A stretch of 48,811 bases of DNA from an uncultured Christensenella sp. (GCA_949282135.1 CASDOR010000010.1:1-48811); one strand, 5' to 3'; positions 26,068-34,573 are shown, counted from the stretch's first letter. Numbers and translations are program-made. The notes: generated from the letters alone by a model not told the origin.

Positions 26068-26421
26068 ATGAAAGAAAAAGTATCTAATCTTGTCTGCATT
26101 ATGTGTCCAGTTGGATGCAATCTTACTATTAAACAAACTGAAAATAATATTTCTGTCACCGGAAATTCCTGCCCTAGGGGGCACGAGTATGGTATAAAAG
26201 AGGTGACAAATCCAGAAAGAATTGTAACAAGTGTAATTAAGTATAAGTCAGGCACTATTACAATAAAAACAAGTACTAGCATACCTAAAAATCTGGTTGA
26301 CAAATGTTTAAGATATACAAAAACATTAAGGCTAAAAGAAAATTTAAAATCAGGTGATATTATAGCTCAAAATGTTTTTAATACTAATGCAAATCTTGTC
26401 GTCACGTCAGTAAATCTATAA
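26068..26421 (+). CDS. DUF1667 protein, third subunit of the glycerol-3-phosphate dehydrogenase set
   Basis: 117 residues. Reads L-V-C-I-M-C-P-V-G-C-N-L-T-I and G-N-S-C-P-R-G, giving the DUF1667 cysteine pattern C-x2-C-x3-C ... C, expected to bind an iron-sulfur cluster. Family members follow the two oxidoreductase genes and are thought to complete the electron path. ATG at 26068 with GAGGAG 8 bases before; the frame opens earlier at a TTG without ribosome site. Starts 1 base after the previous stop. Confidence 0.88.
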   Translation: MKEKVSNLVCIMCPVGCNLTIKQTENNISVTGNSCPRGHEYGIKEVTNPERIVTSVIKYKSGTITIKTSTSIPKNLVDKCLRYTKTLRLKENLKSGDIIAQNVFNTNANLVVTSVNL

Positions 26422-26425
26422 AACC

Positions 26426-26445
26426 ATGCTTAATTAGCATTTTTC
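26426..26445 (+). terminator. Weak terminator after the DUF1667 gene
   Basis: ATGCT and AGCAT around a 5-base loop, then five T. Only five base pairs, so it may be leaky and let some transcription reach spoIIP. Confidence 0.35.
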
Positions 26446-26535
26446 TTTTAAAAAAACAAACTTTTTCAAGTAAAACTTGACGTTAGGCAGTAAACATATA
26501 TTTATAAAAGACACATTTTAAAGCATACTAAACTT

Positions 26536-27642
26536 ATGAAGAAATTTCATAAGTTTTTTGTTTTATTTTTTATTTTTAGTATTATGTTTTTAAATCAACC
26601 TATAATCTTGCAAACAAAAGCTGAAATTATAGAAAATGATAACATAATTTATTTTATCTATGATAGCGAAAACAATAAAATAACCGAAACTAACTATGTC
26701 GAAATAGGCGACAAGATAATAACAAAAGCTTTCAAACAATATGAAGTTTACAAAATAGACAAAAACTCTCATAGTGCGTATGTGACTTTATCAGGAAACT
26801 ACATTAAACCCACAATTAAGGAAAGCAAATCAAATCCTAGTTTGTCAAAAAATTTTACAAAAAAAGTAGGCATTTATCTAACACATAATGACGAAAGTTA
26901 TGTGTTCGGTGACGGAGCATCTAACGGTAGTAAAAAAGGAGGCATACATGATATTGCAACTTCCCTTGCAAATAGTTTTGAAGCACTAAATTACACCGTG
27001 TTTCTAGATGAAACATTACATTTGCCTCATGACATAGATGCTTTTTCAAGAAGCAGAGAAACCGCTAGCTTACTTATTAATAATAATGTCGATGCTATTT
27101 TTGATATACATAGAGATGGTGTATCTAGGTCTATTTATGTGGAAAATGTAGTTGGTATTGAAAGATGCAAAATAAGAATAGTAATTGGTCAAGAAAATGA
27201 AAATTTTGAAAACAACCTAAAATTTGCAATGTATTTATTAAGCGTTGCTGAAAATTACTATCCTTGGTTATTTCTTGATATTTACTGCACTAAAGGAAAT
27301 TACAATCAGGACTTAACAAATAAATCACTTTTATTTGAGATGGGCACATACCTTGCTGAAAAAGACCTAGTACTAAGTAGTGTACCTCTTTTAGCTGAGG
27401 TTATAGATAAAACATTATTTTCAACAATTTCAAGCGATAATACCCTTGAACTTAATAATTTTGTAAATGAAAATGATGAAAATCTCATCAACAACGTTTT
27501 AAACCAAAATGTAAGCACTTCAAACTTTCAAAATAGATATGTTATAAACGTAATAGTTTTTGCTTCCCTATTTGTAGTCATTATGGGAATTATAATTATT
27601 ATTTCGCTTATTTACAATAAAAAAAGAAAAAAGAAAAATTAG
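26536..27642 (+). CDS. spoIIP: Stage II sporulation protein P (cell wall amidase/endopeptidase)
   Basis: 368 residues. Signal/anchor helix at about 6-28, then the SpoIIP amidase fold: V-G-I-Y-L-T-H-N-D-E-S-Y (zinc His and Glu), D-I-H-R-D-G (second His), N-Q-D-L-T-N-K-S-L-L-F-E-M-G-T (catalytic Glu). It degrades septal peptidoglycan during engulfment. Unusual is a second membrane helix at about 334-358 followed by a Lys/Arg-rich end, whereas SpoIIP normally has only the N-terminal one. No ribosome site is visible upstream; a -10-like CATACT ends exactly 7 bases before the ATG, so the mRNA could be leaderless. Confidence 0.85.
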   Translation: MKKFHKFFVLFFIFSIMFLNQPIILQTKAEIIENDNIIYFIYDSENNKITETNYVEIGDKIITKAFKQYEVYKIDKNSHSAYVTLSGNYIKPTIKESKSNPSLSKNFTKKVGIYLTHNDESYVFGDGASNGSKKGGIHDIATSLANSFEALNYTVFLDETLHLPHDIDAFSRSRETASLLINNNVDAIFDIHRDGVSRSIYVENVVGIERCKIRIVIGQENENFENNLKFAMYLLSVAENYYPWLFLDIYCTKGNYNQDLTNKSLLFEMGTYLAEKDLVLSSVPLLAEVIDKTLFSTISSDNTLELNNFVNENDENLINNVLNQNVSTSNFQNRYVINVIVFASLFVVIMGIIIIISLIYNKKRKKKN

Positions 27643-27650
27643 TATTCAAT

Positions 27651-27678
27651 TTGACAATATAATTAATTATGCTAAAAT
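27651..27678 (+). promoter_or_regulatory. Promoter of tyrS
   Basis: TTGACA (27651-27656), 16-base spacer, TAAAAT (27673-27678), 30 bases before the start codon. The leader is too short for a T-box. Confidence 0.7.
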
Positions 27679-27707
27679 ACTCTAGTAACAACTTAAGGAG
27701 TATTTAA

Positions 27708-28934
27708 ATGCAAATATATGAAGAACTTGTTGCCCGTGGACTTATCGCACAGGTGACCGATGAAGACAAAATAAAAGAAATGATTAATAAAGGCGGGGCG
27801 ACATTTTATATTGGTATTGACCCAACAGCCGATTCTCTACATGTCGGTCATTTCATGCAACTCTGCCTTATCAAAAGACTACAAATGGCAGGTAATAGAC
27901 CAATTATTCTACTTGGTGGCGGTACTGGATATGTTGGCGACCCATCAGGCAGAAGCGATATGAGAAGCATGATGACCCCAGAGACAATAAGACATAATTG
28001 TGAGTGCTTTCAAAAACAAATGGAAAGGTTTGTCGACTTTTCGGACGGAAAAGCAATTGTTCTAAATAATGCTGATTGGCTACTAAATCTTAACTATGTT
28101 GATCTTCTAAGAGAAGTAGGCGCATGCTTTAGTGTAAACAACATGCTTAGGGCTGAGTGTTATAAGCAACGTATGGAAAAAGGGCTATCATTTCTAGAGT
28201 TTAACTACATGATTATGCAGTCATACGACTTTTATTATTTATTTAAAAACTACGATTGTGCTCTTCAATTTGGTGGTGACGACCAGTGGTCAAATATGCT
28301 AGGAGGCACTGAACTTATTAGAAGAAAACTAGGTAAAGACGCCTATGCTATGACTATTACCCTACTTCTAAATTCTGAAGGCAAAAAAATGGGTAAAACC
28401 GCAAACGGAACTGTCTGGCTTAATCCTGATAAAACTTCTCCATTTGAATTTTATCAATATTGGAGAAATACTGACGATAAAGATGTTATAAGGTTTATTA
28501 AAATGCTAACATTTTTACCACTAGAAGAAATTGAAAAAATGTCATCATGGCAAGGTAGTGAGTTAAATACTGCAAAAGATATTCTAGCCTACGAATTAAC
28601 TAGTCTTGTACATGGCAAGGAAGAAGCTGAAAAAGCAAGAAAAGCCTCTCTATCTCTTTTTGGAGGCGGAAATGGAGATGAAAAAGAAGTCCCTTCATAC
28701 TTGCTAGATAAAAAGGAACTAAAAGACAACAAAATATCTATTGTAGATTTACTTGCCTTATCAAAACTTGCAAGTTCAAAAAGTGAAGCAAGACGTCTTC
28801 TAAGTCAAAATGGAATTTCAATAGATGGACGAGTCATTAATGACCCTTCTTACACGATTTGCGAGGCAGAACTTGAAACGGACATACTAATCAAAAAAGG
28901 CAAAAAGACTTTCTTAAAAATTGTACTTAACTAG
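27708..28934 (+). CDS. tyrS: Tyrosyl-tRNA synthetase
   Basis: 408 residues, canonical TyrRS. Class I motifs H-V-G-H (in D-S-L-H-V-G-H-F) and K-M-G-K-T (K-K-M-G-K-T-A-N-G), tyrosine pocket Q-F-G-G-D-D-Q-W-S-N, and a C-terminal S4 RNA-binding domain (S-E-A-R-R-L-L-S-Q-N-G-I-S-I-D-G). Ribosome site AAGGAG. Its own promoter and a strong terminator at 29021-29055. Confidence 0.97.
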   Translation: MQIYEELVARGLIAQVTDEDKIKEMINKGGATFYIGIDPTADSLHVGHFMQLCLIKRLQMAGNRPIILLGGGTGYVGDPSGRSDMRSMMTPETIRHNCECFQKQMERFVDFSDGKAIVLNNADWLLNLNYVDLLREVGACFSVNNMLRAECYKQRMEKGLSFLEFNYMIMQSYDFYYLFKNYDCALQFGGDDQWSNMLGGTELIRRKLGKDAYAMTITLLLNSEGKKMGKTANGTVWLNPDKTSPFEFYQYWRNTDDKDVIRFIKMLTFLPLEEIEKMSSWQGSELNTAKDILAYELTSLVHGKEEAEKARKASLSLFGGGNGDEKEVPSYLLDKKELKDNKISIVDLLALSKLASSKSEARRLLSQNGISIDGRVINDPSYTICEAELETDILIKKGKKTFLKIVLN

Positions 28935-28942
28935 TCTTTAAC

Positions 28943-28988
28943 AAAAAAACGTTCGGCATTCCTAAAGCTTTGCTTTAGGAATGCCGAA
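28943..28988 (-). terminator. Strong hairpin, terminator of the PE-repeat lipoprotein gene
   Basis: Perfect 16-base arms (28952-28967 and 28973-28988) with a 5-base loop. A run of seven T follows on the minus strand, none directly on the plus strand, so it mainly stops the gene at 29110-30252. Confidence 0.75.
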
Positions 28989-29020
28989 AATTACGTATTT
29001 TCTCTTTTTTTATCTATTTT

Positions 29021-29055
29021 CACTAACACAAAATTTGTTTTGTGTTAGTGTTTTT
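29021..29055 (+). terminator. Terminator of tyrS
   Basis: CACTAACACAAAA and TTTTGTGTTAGTG, 13-bp perfect stem, 4-base loop, then five T on the plus strand. Confidence 0.85.
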
Positions 29056-29109
29056 ACTAATTTTTATACCTCTTAACAAATAATTAAACATTAAGAATTT
29101 TTGTCTTTC

Positions 29110-30252
29110 TTATAATTCTATCTCGTATTCTACAAGCTCGCCTTTTTCGTTTTTATCGACATAGGTAAATCTTGTGCCTTTTTCTGAGCTTGCTTCATTT
29201 TCTGGCAAATCTATATTCTCAAGTCTGTTTCCAGTAAACTGTCCCTGCTTTCCAACTGATTCTACTTCATAGTAGTTTCCTTCATTAAGGTTCTCAATTA
29301 AAGTTGTATCATTGTTGTTGTTTTGTAGCTCTTTAATTCTAACTGTATATTCTTCATATCCATTTTCTGTTAAATTTAATACAACAATTCGTCTTGAAGT
29401 TCCATCCAAAGTTGCATCTAGCCCACTTCCGTCATCCTTTATAAATGAAATCGTGTCTTCTGTAACAGGATTTATTAAGCCATCTGCTGCAAGTTTTGTA
29501 TTTACTGCGTCAAGAAGCTCACTTCTCTCCTCTTGAATAGATGGATCGTAGCTAAATCCATACTCTGTTCTATATCTTGCTCCTCCTCTATTAGCTGTAT
29601 CAAAAGCTTCTTCTAGAGTAGATTCATTAGGTGATACCAAGTCTGATATAGTTATATTTACTTTAGGCTCTACATTTGCAACTCTAAATGTTCTAGAACT
29701 GTCTGAAAAATTATAAAAATAAGTAACCCGTATAGCATCAACATTTTTGTTATCTTCTGAGATTATTTCCCAGTGAGCATCTTCTACTTTATTCATATCA
29801 TAATCTTGAAAGCCTACAGTTTTCATAACGATCTTTTCATAAAGGTTGTCATTTAGTGTGTCTGATACAATTTGTTGATAACTTTCATTGCCCTCAGCGA
29901 ATAATTCTTCAAGTGTGTCTGGTGTATTATCTGGTTCAGGTTCTGGTTCAGGCTCTGGTTCTGGTTCAGGCTCTGGTTCAGGTTCAGGTTCAGGTTCTGG
30001 CTCAGGCTCAGGCTCAGGCTCTGGTTCTGGGTCAACTGATGGGTCTTCTATGTCTTCACCAGGGTTTTCATTATCCTCGTCATCGGTAATACTAGGGGAA
30101 GATGATTGACCGGAATTATTAGAAGTAAAACTATCAAAAAAGCTACATCCTGTAAAAGCAAACATAAATATAAGAGAAAACGCAAAAATTCCTAAAATTT
30201 TAGCAAATTTTTTAGCAATTGATTGCTTTTTTATCTTACTTTTATCTTCCAT
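29110..30252 (-). CDS. Lipoprotein with a Pro-Glu repeat stalk
   Basis: 380 residues. Basic N-terminus, hydrophobic core and lipobox F-T-G-C near residue 36, a Ser/Asp/Asn linker, then 17 Pro alternating with 16 Glu, which should form a stiff extended stalk lifting the rest through the cell wall. The C-terminal 270 residues are acidic, probably beta-rich, with no recognised family. Exposed surface protein by inference. Ribosome site AAGGAG. Own promoter and terminator. The repeat is written as a 6-base tandem array and could change length by slippage. Confidence 0.85.
   Translation of the reverse strand: MEDKSKIKKQSIAKKFAKILGIFAFSLIFMFAFTGCSFFDSFTSNNSGQSSSPSITDDEDNENPGEDIEDPSVDPEPEPEPEPEPEPEPEPEPEPEPEPEPEPEPEPDNTPDTLEELFAEGNESYQQIVSDTLNDNLYEKIVMKTVGFQDYDMNKVEDAHWEIISEDNKNVDAIRVTYFYNFSDSSRTFRVANVEPKVNITISDLVSPNESTLEEAFDTANRGGARYRTEYGFSYDPSIQEERSELLDAVNTKLAADGLINPVTEDTISFIKDDGSGLDATLDGTSRRIVVLNLTENGYEEYTVRIKELQNNNNDTTLIENLNEGNYYEVESVGKQGQFTGNRLENIDLPENEASSEKGTRFTYVDKNEKGELVEYEIEL
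29932..30030 (-). repeat. Hexanucleotide tandem array coding (PE)n
   Basis: 99 bases, 16.5 copies of a 6-base unit read as Pro-Glu; units vary between GGTTCA, GGTTCT, GGCTCA and GGCTCT on the plus strand. Each gain or loss of a unit keeps the frame. Confidence 0.95.
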
Positions 30253-30290
30253 TTTTATAACTCCTTACAAATTTCACATCTCTTACAAAA

Positions 30291-30319
30291 ATATTATCAT
30301 ATTTTTGTTCGTAAATCAA
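30291..30319 (-). promoter_or_regulatory. Promoter of the PE-repeat lipoprotein gene
   Basis: Minus strand TTGATT (30319-30314), 17-base spacer, TAATAT (30296-30291). Confidence 0.5.
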
Positions 30320-30341
30320 CGTAAATTAATTTACTTACTTT

Positions 30342-31016
30342 TTATTCTTTGTTTTTCTTTTCAAGAATTATCTTTTCACACCTATCTAAGGTCTCATTTA
30401 GTGTCTCACAAGAATTGTCTACTATTATAGCATCTTCTGCCGGTATCATTGCCCCATGTTCCCTTTCTCTGTCCTCTTTGTCTCTTTTTTCAATATCTTT
30501 TAGAACTTCCTCAAAAGAAATATTTTCTCCTGAAGTTTTAATTTGTTCAAATCTTCTTTCCGCCCTAACTTTAGGTGTCGCAGTTAAAAACAATTTACAA
30601 TCCGCATCCTTTAATACAACTCTACCTATGTCTCTTCCTTCCATAATACAATCATTTTCTTTTGCAAACTCTCTTTGAATTTCTCGTACTTTTTCTCTTA
30701 CGTTATCATGGCCAGACACAAGTGGAGTAGTCATTGTGACAACTTCATCTCGCAAAATTTCGTTATAATCATTACTATTTACATAAACTTTTTGTTTTTC
30801 TCCGTCAAACAAAACTTTTACTTTTAAATCTCTTACCAGAGCATCAATATTTTTTTTATTAGGTTTAGTTTGTCCATACCTCTTTAGATATTCACATGTA
30901 ATTGCACGATACACAAGCCCTGTATTAAACTTCTTTATTTTTAACCTCTCAGATAACTTATCTGCAATGGTGGATTTCCCACATCCAGCTACTCCATCTA
31001 TTGCTACATTAAACAT
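30342..31016 (-). CDS. cmk: Cytidylate kinase
   Basis: 224 residues, canonical. Phosphorylates CMP and dCMP. P-loop G-V-A-G-C-G-K-S-T (8-16), F-N-T-G-L-V-Y-R-A (CMP site), M-E-G-R-D-I-G-R-V-V and the lid D-K-E-D-R-E-R-E-H-G. Ribosome site GAGG before the ATG. Single gene; the usual partners rpsA or ispH are not adjacent. Confidence 0.95.
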   Translation of the reverse strand: MFNVAIDGVAGCGKSTIADKLSERLKIKKFNTGLVYRAITCEYLKRYGQTKPNKKNIDALVRDLKVKVLFDGEKQKVYVNSNDYNEILRDEVVTMTTPLVSGHDNVREKVREIQREFAKENDCIMEGRDIGRVVLKDADCKLFLTATPKVRAERRFEQIKTSGENISFEEVLKDIEKRDKEDREREHGAMIPAEDAIIVDNSCETLNETLDRCEKIILEKKNKE

Positions 31017-31037
31017 AATTTTAAAACCTCAATATTC

Positions 31038-31065
31038 ATTATACAAAAAATAAAGAGATAATCAA
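31038..31065 (-). promoter_or_regulatory. Promoter of cmk
   Basis: Minus strand TTGATT (31065-31060), 16-base spacer, TATAAT (31043-31038), 22 bases before the start codon. Confidence 0.65.
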
Positions 31066-31134
31066 ATAAATAGTAAATAAAATTAGCAGTAATCTAGTAT
31101 TTTTTTATCTTAGATATAAAAGCTTTATATTTAT

Positions 31135-31162
31135 TTGGAAAAATTTTTAAAAATGTTATACT
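31135..31162 (+). promoter_or_regulatory. Promoter of deoD
   Basis: TTGGAA (31135-31140), 16-base spacer, TATACT (31157-31162), 20 bases before the start codon. Confidence 0.5.
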
Positions 31163-31181
31163 TTATTATAGTGAGGTAAAA

Positions 31182-31898
31182 ATGAATAAAACACCAACAG
31201 CACACATTGAAGCAAAAGTTAACGATATTGCAAAAACAGTAATTATGCCAGGGGACCCAAGAAGAGCTGAAAAAATGGCTAAAAAGTTTTTAAAAGATGT
31301 AAAACTTGTTAACAGTGTTAGAAACAACTACTGTTTTACAGGATTTTATAATGGCACAAAGGTAAGCATCATGTCTAGTGGAATGGGCACTCCTTCTATG
31401 GGTATATATTCTTATGAATTATTTAACTTTTACAATGTTGAAAACATTATTCGTGTTGGCACTATTGGCTCTCTTGACAAGTCTTTTAAAATTGGTGACA
31501 TTATAATTGGGAATGAGGTAATAACCGACACAAACTACAATTCCTTGTACGCAAGAAATAAAGAAACTAAATTGTTTGCTTCTAAAAAATTAGTGGAGCT
31601 TGCAAAAAAATTCTCACAAGCAGAAAATATTAAGGCTAAGCTAGGCGCAATTTACACAACAGACACCTTTTATAGTAGCGAAGAAAAGACTAAGCATATA
31701 ATTTCTCTTGGTGCAAAAGGTGTAGAGATGGAAGCCGCAGCATTATATGAAAACGCAAATAATTCAAATAAAAACGCACTCACAATTTGCACTATTTCAG
31801 ATGAAATCTTAACAAACAAAGCAACTACAAGTTTTGAACGTGAAAATAACTTTGACAAAATGTTTGAGCTTGCCCTAAAGATATCCACAAAATTATAA
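31182..31898 (+). CDS. deoD: Purine-nucleoside phosphorylase, DeoD type
   Basis: 238 residues, canonical hexameric PNP. Phosphorolysis of purine (deoxy)nucleosides in salvage. Motifs M-P-G-D-P-R-R-A (phosphate site), S-S-G-M-G-T-P-S, R-V-G-T-I-G-S-L, G-V-E-M-E-A-A-A-L-Y (ribose site) and T-I-S-D-E (base-site Asp). Ribosome site GAGG. Monocistronic. Confidence 0.95.
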   Translation: MNKTPTAHIEAKVNDIAKTVIMPGDPRRAEKMAKKFLKDVKLVNSVRNNYCFTGFYNGTKVSIMSSGMGTPSMGIYSYELFNFYNVENIIRVGTIGSLDKSFKIGDIIIGNEVITDTNYNSLYARNKETKLFASKKLVELAKKFSQAENIKAKLGAIYTTDTFYSSEEKTKHIISLGAKGVEMEAAALYENANNSNKNALTICTISDEILTNKATTSFERENNFDKMFELALKISTKL

Positions 31899-31910
31899 GA
31901 TTTGTTAATA

Positions 31911-31955
31911 AACTAAAATTAGTATAAGTCACTTTTACTAAACTTTAGTTTTATC
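31911..31955 (+). terminator. Probable terminator of deoD
   Basis: AACTAAA with TTTAGTT and, inside, TTAGTA with TACTAA form a two-part stem, followed by a T-rich stretch. Confidence 0.45.
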
Positions 31956-32059
31956 TTATCTTTTATTTAATTCTCTAAATTCACTTAAAAAACAACCTTT
32001 TTAGCACATAAAACTTCTAGATATTTTTCTATAATACTATTTGAACTCTATTAAAATAC

Positions 32060-32088
32060 TTGAAAACATACAATAAAACTTGTATAAT
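32060..32088 (+). promoter_or_regulatory. Consensus promoter placed directly on the start codon of the next gene
   Basis: TTGAAA (32060-32065), 17-base spacer, TATAAT (32083-32088). The usual transcription start, 7 bases after the -10, is base 32095, which is the A of the ATG. There is no ribosome site between. Confidence 0.75.
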
Positions 32089-32094
32089 AAAAAT

Positions 32095-32559
32095 ATGAGA
32101 ATAAATAGAAGATATCCTCCTCGTAGGGACATTCACTATAGAAACTATAATCGTCCTTACAGGAGACATAGAACAAACACTAAAACCAGCAAAGGTGCCG
32201 CAGCTATTATGTTTTCAATAATACTTATTATTGTGGGCATTGTTTTTTTGGTAAAAGGTGAAATGGAAGCATTTATACCCATTTCTCTTCTAATTGTTGG
32301 CGGAATAATATTAGTAACCGCTATTGTATCTTTTTTTGCTAAAAAAATAAACAAAAATGTAGATCAAGAACAAGAAATAGACAACATAGAAAATACAACC
32401 GAAGAATTAAATAGTGATATAAGTCAAGAATCTAACCAAGTAAAACCTATGACTAATCTTAATCTTGATGATGGTAAAGTTGTTTGCAAGTATTGTAATG
32501 CTAAGTATGATGAAAAAAACACTCGCTGTCCATACTGTGGAGCACCTCCAAGTAAATAG
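32095..32559 (+). CDS. Zinc-ribbon membrane protein, probably from a leaderless mRNA
   Basis: 154 residues. The first 35 are strongly basic (R-R-Y-P-P-R-R, Y-R-R-H-R), then two membrane helices at about 38-56 and 63-84, an acidic linker and a C-terminal zinc ribbon C-K-Y-C ... C-P-Y-C. Both termini would lie in the cytoplasm. Function unknown; zinc ribbons of this type occur in small bacterial membrane sensors. A TTG at 32080 extends the frame by five codons, but it falls inside the promoter, so the ATG at 32095 is chosen. No Shine-Dalgarno sequence is present. Confidence 0.8.
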   Translation: MRINRRYPPRRDIHYRNYNRPYRRHRTNTKTSKGAAAIMFSIILIIVGIVFLVKGEMEAFIPISLLIVGGIILVTAIVSFFAKKINKNVDQEQEIDNIENTTEELNSDISQESNQVKPMTNLNLDDGKVVCKYCNAKYDEKNTRCPYCGAPPSK

Positions 32560-32732
32560 TTTATTGCCTTTACATTAACAAAACAAGAAAACTATTTAAT
32601 AAAAAAATTAAATCACAAATTCACATTTTTAAAATCTAAGTTGAGTAATTTTTGTATTTTTACAACTTTTATTAAGTATAATAAAAATAAGATTTAGGTT
32701 TTTATTTTAAAACAAGCGTTGAGGAGTTTATT

Positions 32733-33761
32733 ATGAAAAAAAGTAAAGCATTTTATATTTCCCTTTCTACTGGCTTAGTGCTTTTAATTCTTGCAATAAT
32801 TCTTGGTACAATATATGACTTAGAAATAAGCAAACTTTTTGCAGATTTACCAAGAGGTAGTTTTTATTCAAATAATATTTTTGCAATTATTGGAGAAATG
32901 ATAGGTGAAAATATCTTGTATATTCTTCTTGAAGTTTCCTTTGCTATTCTCTTTTACTATTTCATAAGATATCCTATTAAACAAAAATGGCTTAATGTTA
33001 TTTTAATTATTATGTTTGCTCTTTTAGGTTGTGCTGTATCGTTTTACTGCATTAATAAAACGCTAGAGTATCTTAGTGTCTACACTAATTTTGGACTTGA
33101 TGTTTATCTAGAAAACACAATGGGAAAGCTTTCAGTGCTCGCCTTTTCAATTGTCGTTAACGTTATAGTTTTTATGCTTTTCTCAAGAGTTAGCAAAGAA
33201 TCTATCCGTGAGCTTTTTGGGTTTGCAATTACAGTTATTATCGTTTCCATAATTTCAAATGTGATTGTTCAAGGTGCAAAATTAATTTTTGATAGAACAA
33301 GATATAGGGCTATGATGTATGAAGGCTATGATGATTTTGAATATTATACAAATTGGTATCAAATAAATACTAACAAATTTGCAAGCAACTCTGAATTTTA
33401 CTCTGACTATTTCAAGTCTTTCCCATCAGGTCATACTTGTGCTGCAGCAAGCAGTTTCTTGCTTATTCTTTTACCTAGTTTCTATAAAAAAACTAATACT
33501 CTTGGATGGAAAATAACTTTTACAACTTTTGCAATATTATATACCTTCCTTGTAGGTCTTTCTAGAATTGTTGCAGGTGCTCACTACTTTACAGATGTTT
33601 TATTTGGTGGATTTATTACAATTTCATGCGTTTTAATAGCAAAATGGTGTATCATTGACAAACTTATAGCAAAGCAAAAATTAAAAGAAGAACAACTTGC
33701 TCTAGCTGAACTTGAAAAAGAAAAATCTAAGAAAAAATCAAAGTCAAAGCAAAAAGACTAA
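32733..33761 (+). CDS. PAP2 family membrane phosphatase
   Basis: 342 residues. About six membrane helices. PAP2 motifs: K-L-I-F-D-R-T-R-Y-R (first motif, with variant end), F-P-S-G-H-T-C-A-A-A-S-S (second) and R-I-V-A-G-A-H-Y-F-T-D-V (third, catalytic His). Typical substrates are phosphatidic acid, phosphatidylglycerol phosphate or undecaprenyl diphosphate. A loop of about 45 residues rich in Tyr/Asp/Asn sits between motifs one and two. The C-terminus is a cytoplasmic Lys-rich tail. GAGGAG ribosome site; a TATAAT at 32677-32682 is the likely -10. Confidence 0.9.
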   Translation: MKKSKAFYISLSTGLVLLILAIILGTIYDLEISKLFADLPRGSFYSNNIFAIIGEMIGENILYILLEVSFAILFYYFIRYPIKQKWLNVILIIMFALLGCAVSFYCINKTLEYLSVYTNFGLDVYLENTMGKLSVLAFSIVVNVIVFMLFSRVSKESIRELFGFAITVIIVSIISNVIVQGAKLIFDRTRYRAMMYEGYDDFEYYTNWYQINTNKFASNSEFYSDYFKSFPSGHTCAAASSFLLILLPSFYKKTNTLGWKITFTTFAILYTFLVGLSRIVAGAHYFTDVLFGGFITISCVLIAKWCIIDKLIAKQKLKEEQLALAELEKEKSKKKSKSKQKD

Positions 33762-33814
33762 CAAACTTATTTTATTAATCTTATTTCATAATTTATTTTT
33801 GTTTTAACTATTTA

Positions 33815-34249
33815 TTAAATAATCAAAAAAACTATAAGCATAATACTTGCAATTATTGAAAGTATTGACAAAACTAAACCTATAATTCCTATTGACTTTC
33901 TATTAAGTCTAACTTGCATTACTCCAAACACAAAGCCATAAATAGCAAGAATTATAGAAATAATAAATCCGCCTATAATATAAATTATTAGCATTAAAAC
34001 ATATGAAAAACCTACAAATTCAAGATTAACTAGATTTGAAATAAGACAACTTAAAGATAAAAACAGTGCAATAAGGGAGAGAATACAAGACACTCTCCCA
34101 TATTTTTTTATATTTTTTCTTTCTTCTTCAGGCTTCGTTTTATCATCATTATAATTATTAACAACGTTACGAAACAAGAAAAACCCAGTGGCTTTCCCTA
34201 TTGAATCTTTGTTGTCTAAGTTGTTAGAATATTTTTTATCTATTTCCAT
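33815..34249 (-). CDS. Small membrane protein of unknown function
   Basis: 144 residues. A polar 50-residue N-terminus is followed by three membrane helices (about 52-72, 80-105, 118-143), the last two separated by V-R-L-N-R-K-S, an arrangement seen in DUF4190-like proteins. Ribosome site TAGGTG. Convergent with the PAP2 gene (53 bases between stops), no shared operon. Confidence 0.75.
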   Translation of the reverse strand: MEIDKKYSNNLDNKDSIGKATGFFLFRNVVNNYNDDKTKPEEERKNIKKYGRVSCILSLIALFLSLSCLISNLVNLEFVGFSYVLMLIIYIIGGFIISIILAIYGFVFGVMQVRLNRKSIGIIGLVLSILSIIASIMLIVFLII

Positions 34250-34455
34250 TTTTCACCTACAATTAGTTTGTGTAAGGTAAAAAAAATTATAATTATCAAA
34301 TATTAAAAAACACTTTTTAGCATTATTAACCCTTAATACATTTTCTCCTATTGCTTACCCTTTCCTTTATTATAAAATTACACATAATAAACTATATTAA
34401 ACCTAACATTTTTCATTTATTTTATTGGGCAATATCTATAAATTTTATATTACAT

Positions 34456-34519
34456 AAAAAAAGTAAGTCTATTTGTGAAATAATTTAAATCTTATATTTC
34501 ACTTACATAACTTACTTTT
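34456..34519 (-). terminator. Terminator of fba with a nested stem
   Basis: AAAAGTAAG (34459-34467) with CTTACTTTT (34511-34519) outside and GTGAAATA (34475-34482) with TATTTCAC (34495-34502) inside, then seven T on the minus strand. A second CTTAC at 34502-34506 could compete for GTAAG. The rest of the 324-base gap (34250-34573) is AT-rich without recognised features. Confidence 0.65.
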
Positions 34520-34573
34520 CTAAAAACAATAAAAATATTTTGTAATTCTTTAATTAATAATTTTTAAAAACTT

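Noticed and set aside
26490..26536. Sigma-E type promoter for spoIIP
   Set aside because: CATATATT and CATACTAA resemble the -10, but no matching -35 at 13-16 bases was found, so it cannot be claimed.
27643..27707. T-box leader of tyrS
   Set aside because: Only 65 bases separate spoIIP and tyrS and a good promoter lies within, leaving no room for specifier and antiterminator stems.
29932..30030. CRISPR array
   Set aside because: The repeats are 6-base coding units without spacers.
29888..30109. Gly-Ser repeat ORF on the plus strand opposite the PE-repeat lipoprotein
   Set aside because: It exists only because the 6-base array has no stop in any frame; no ribosome site, and the minus-strand gene has lipobox, promoter and terminator.
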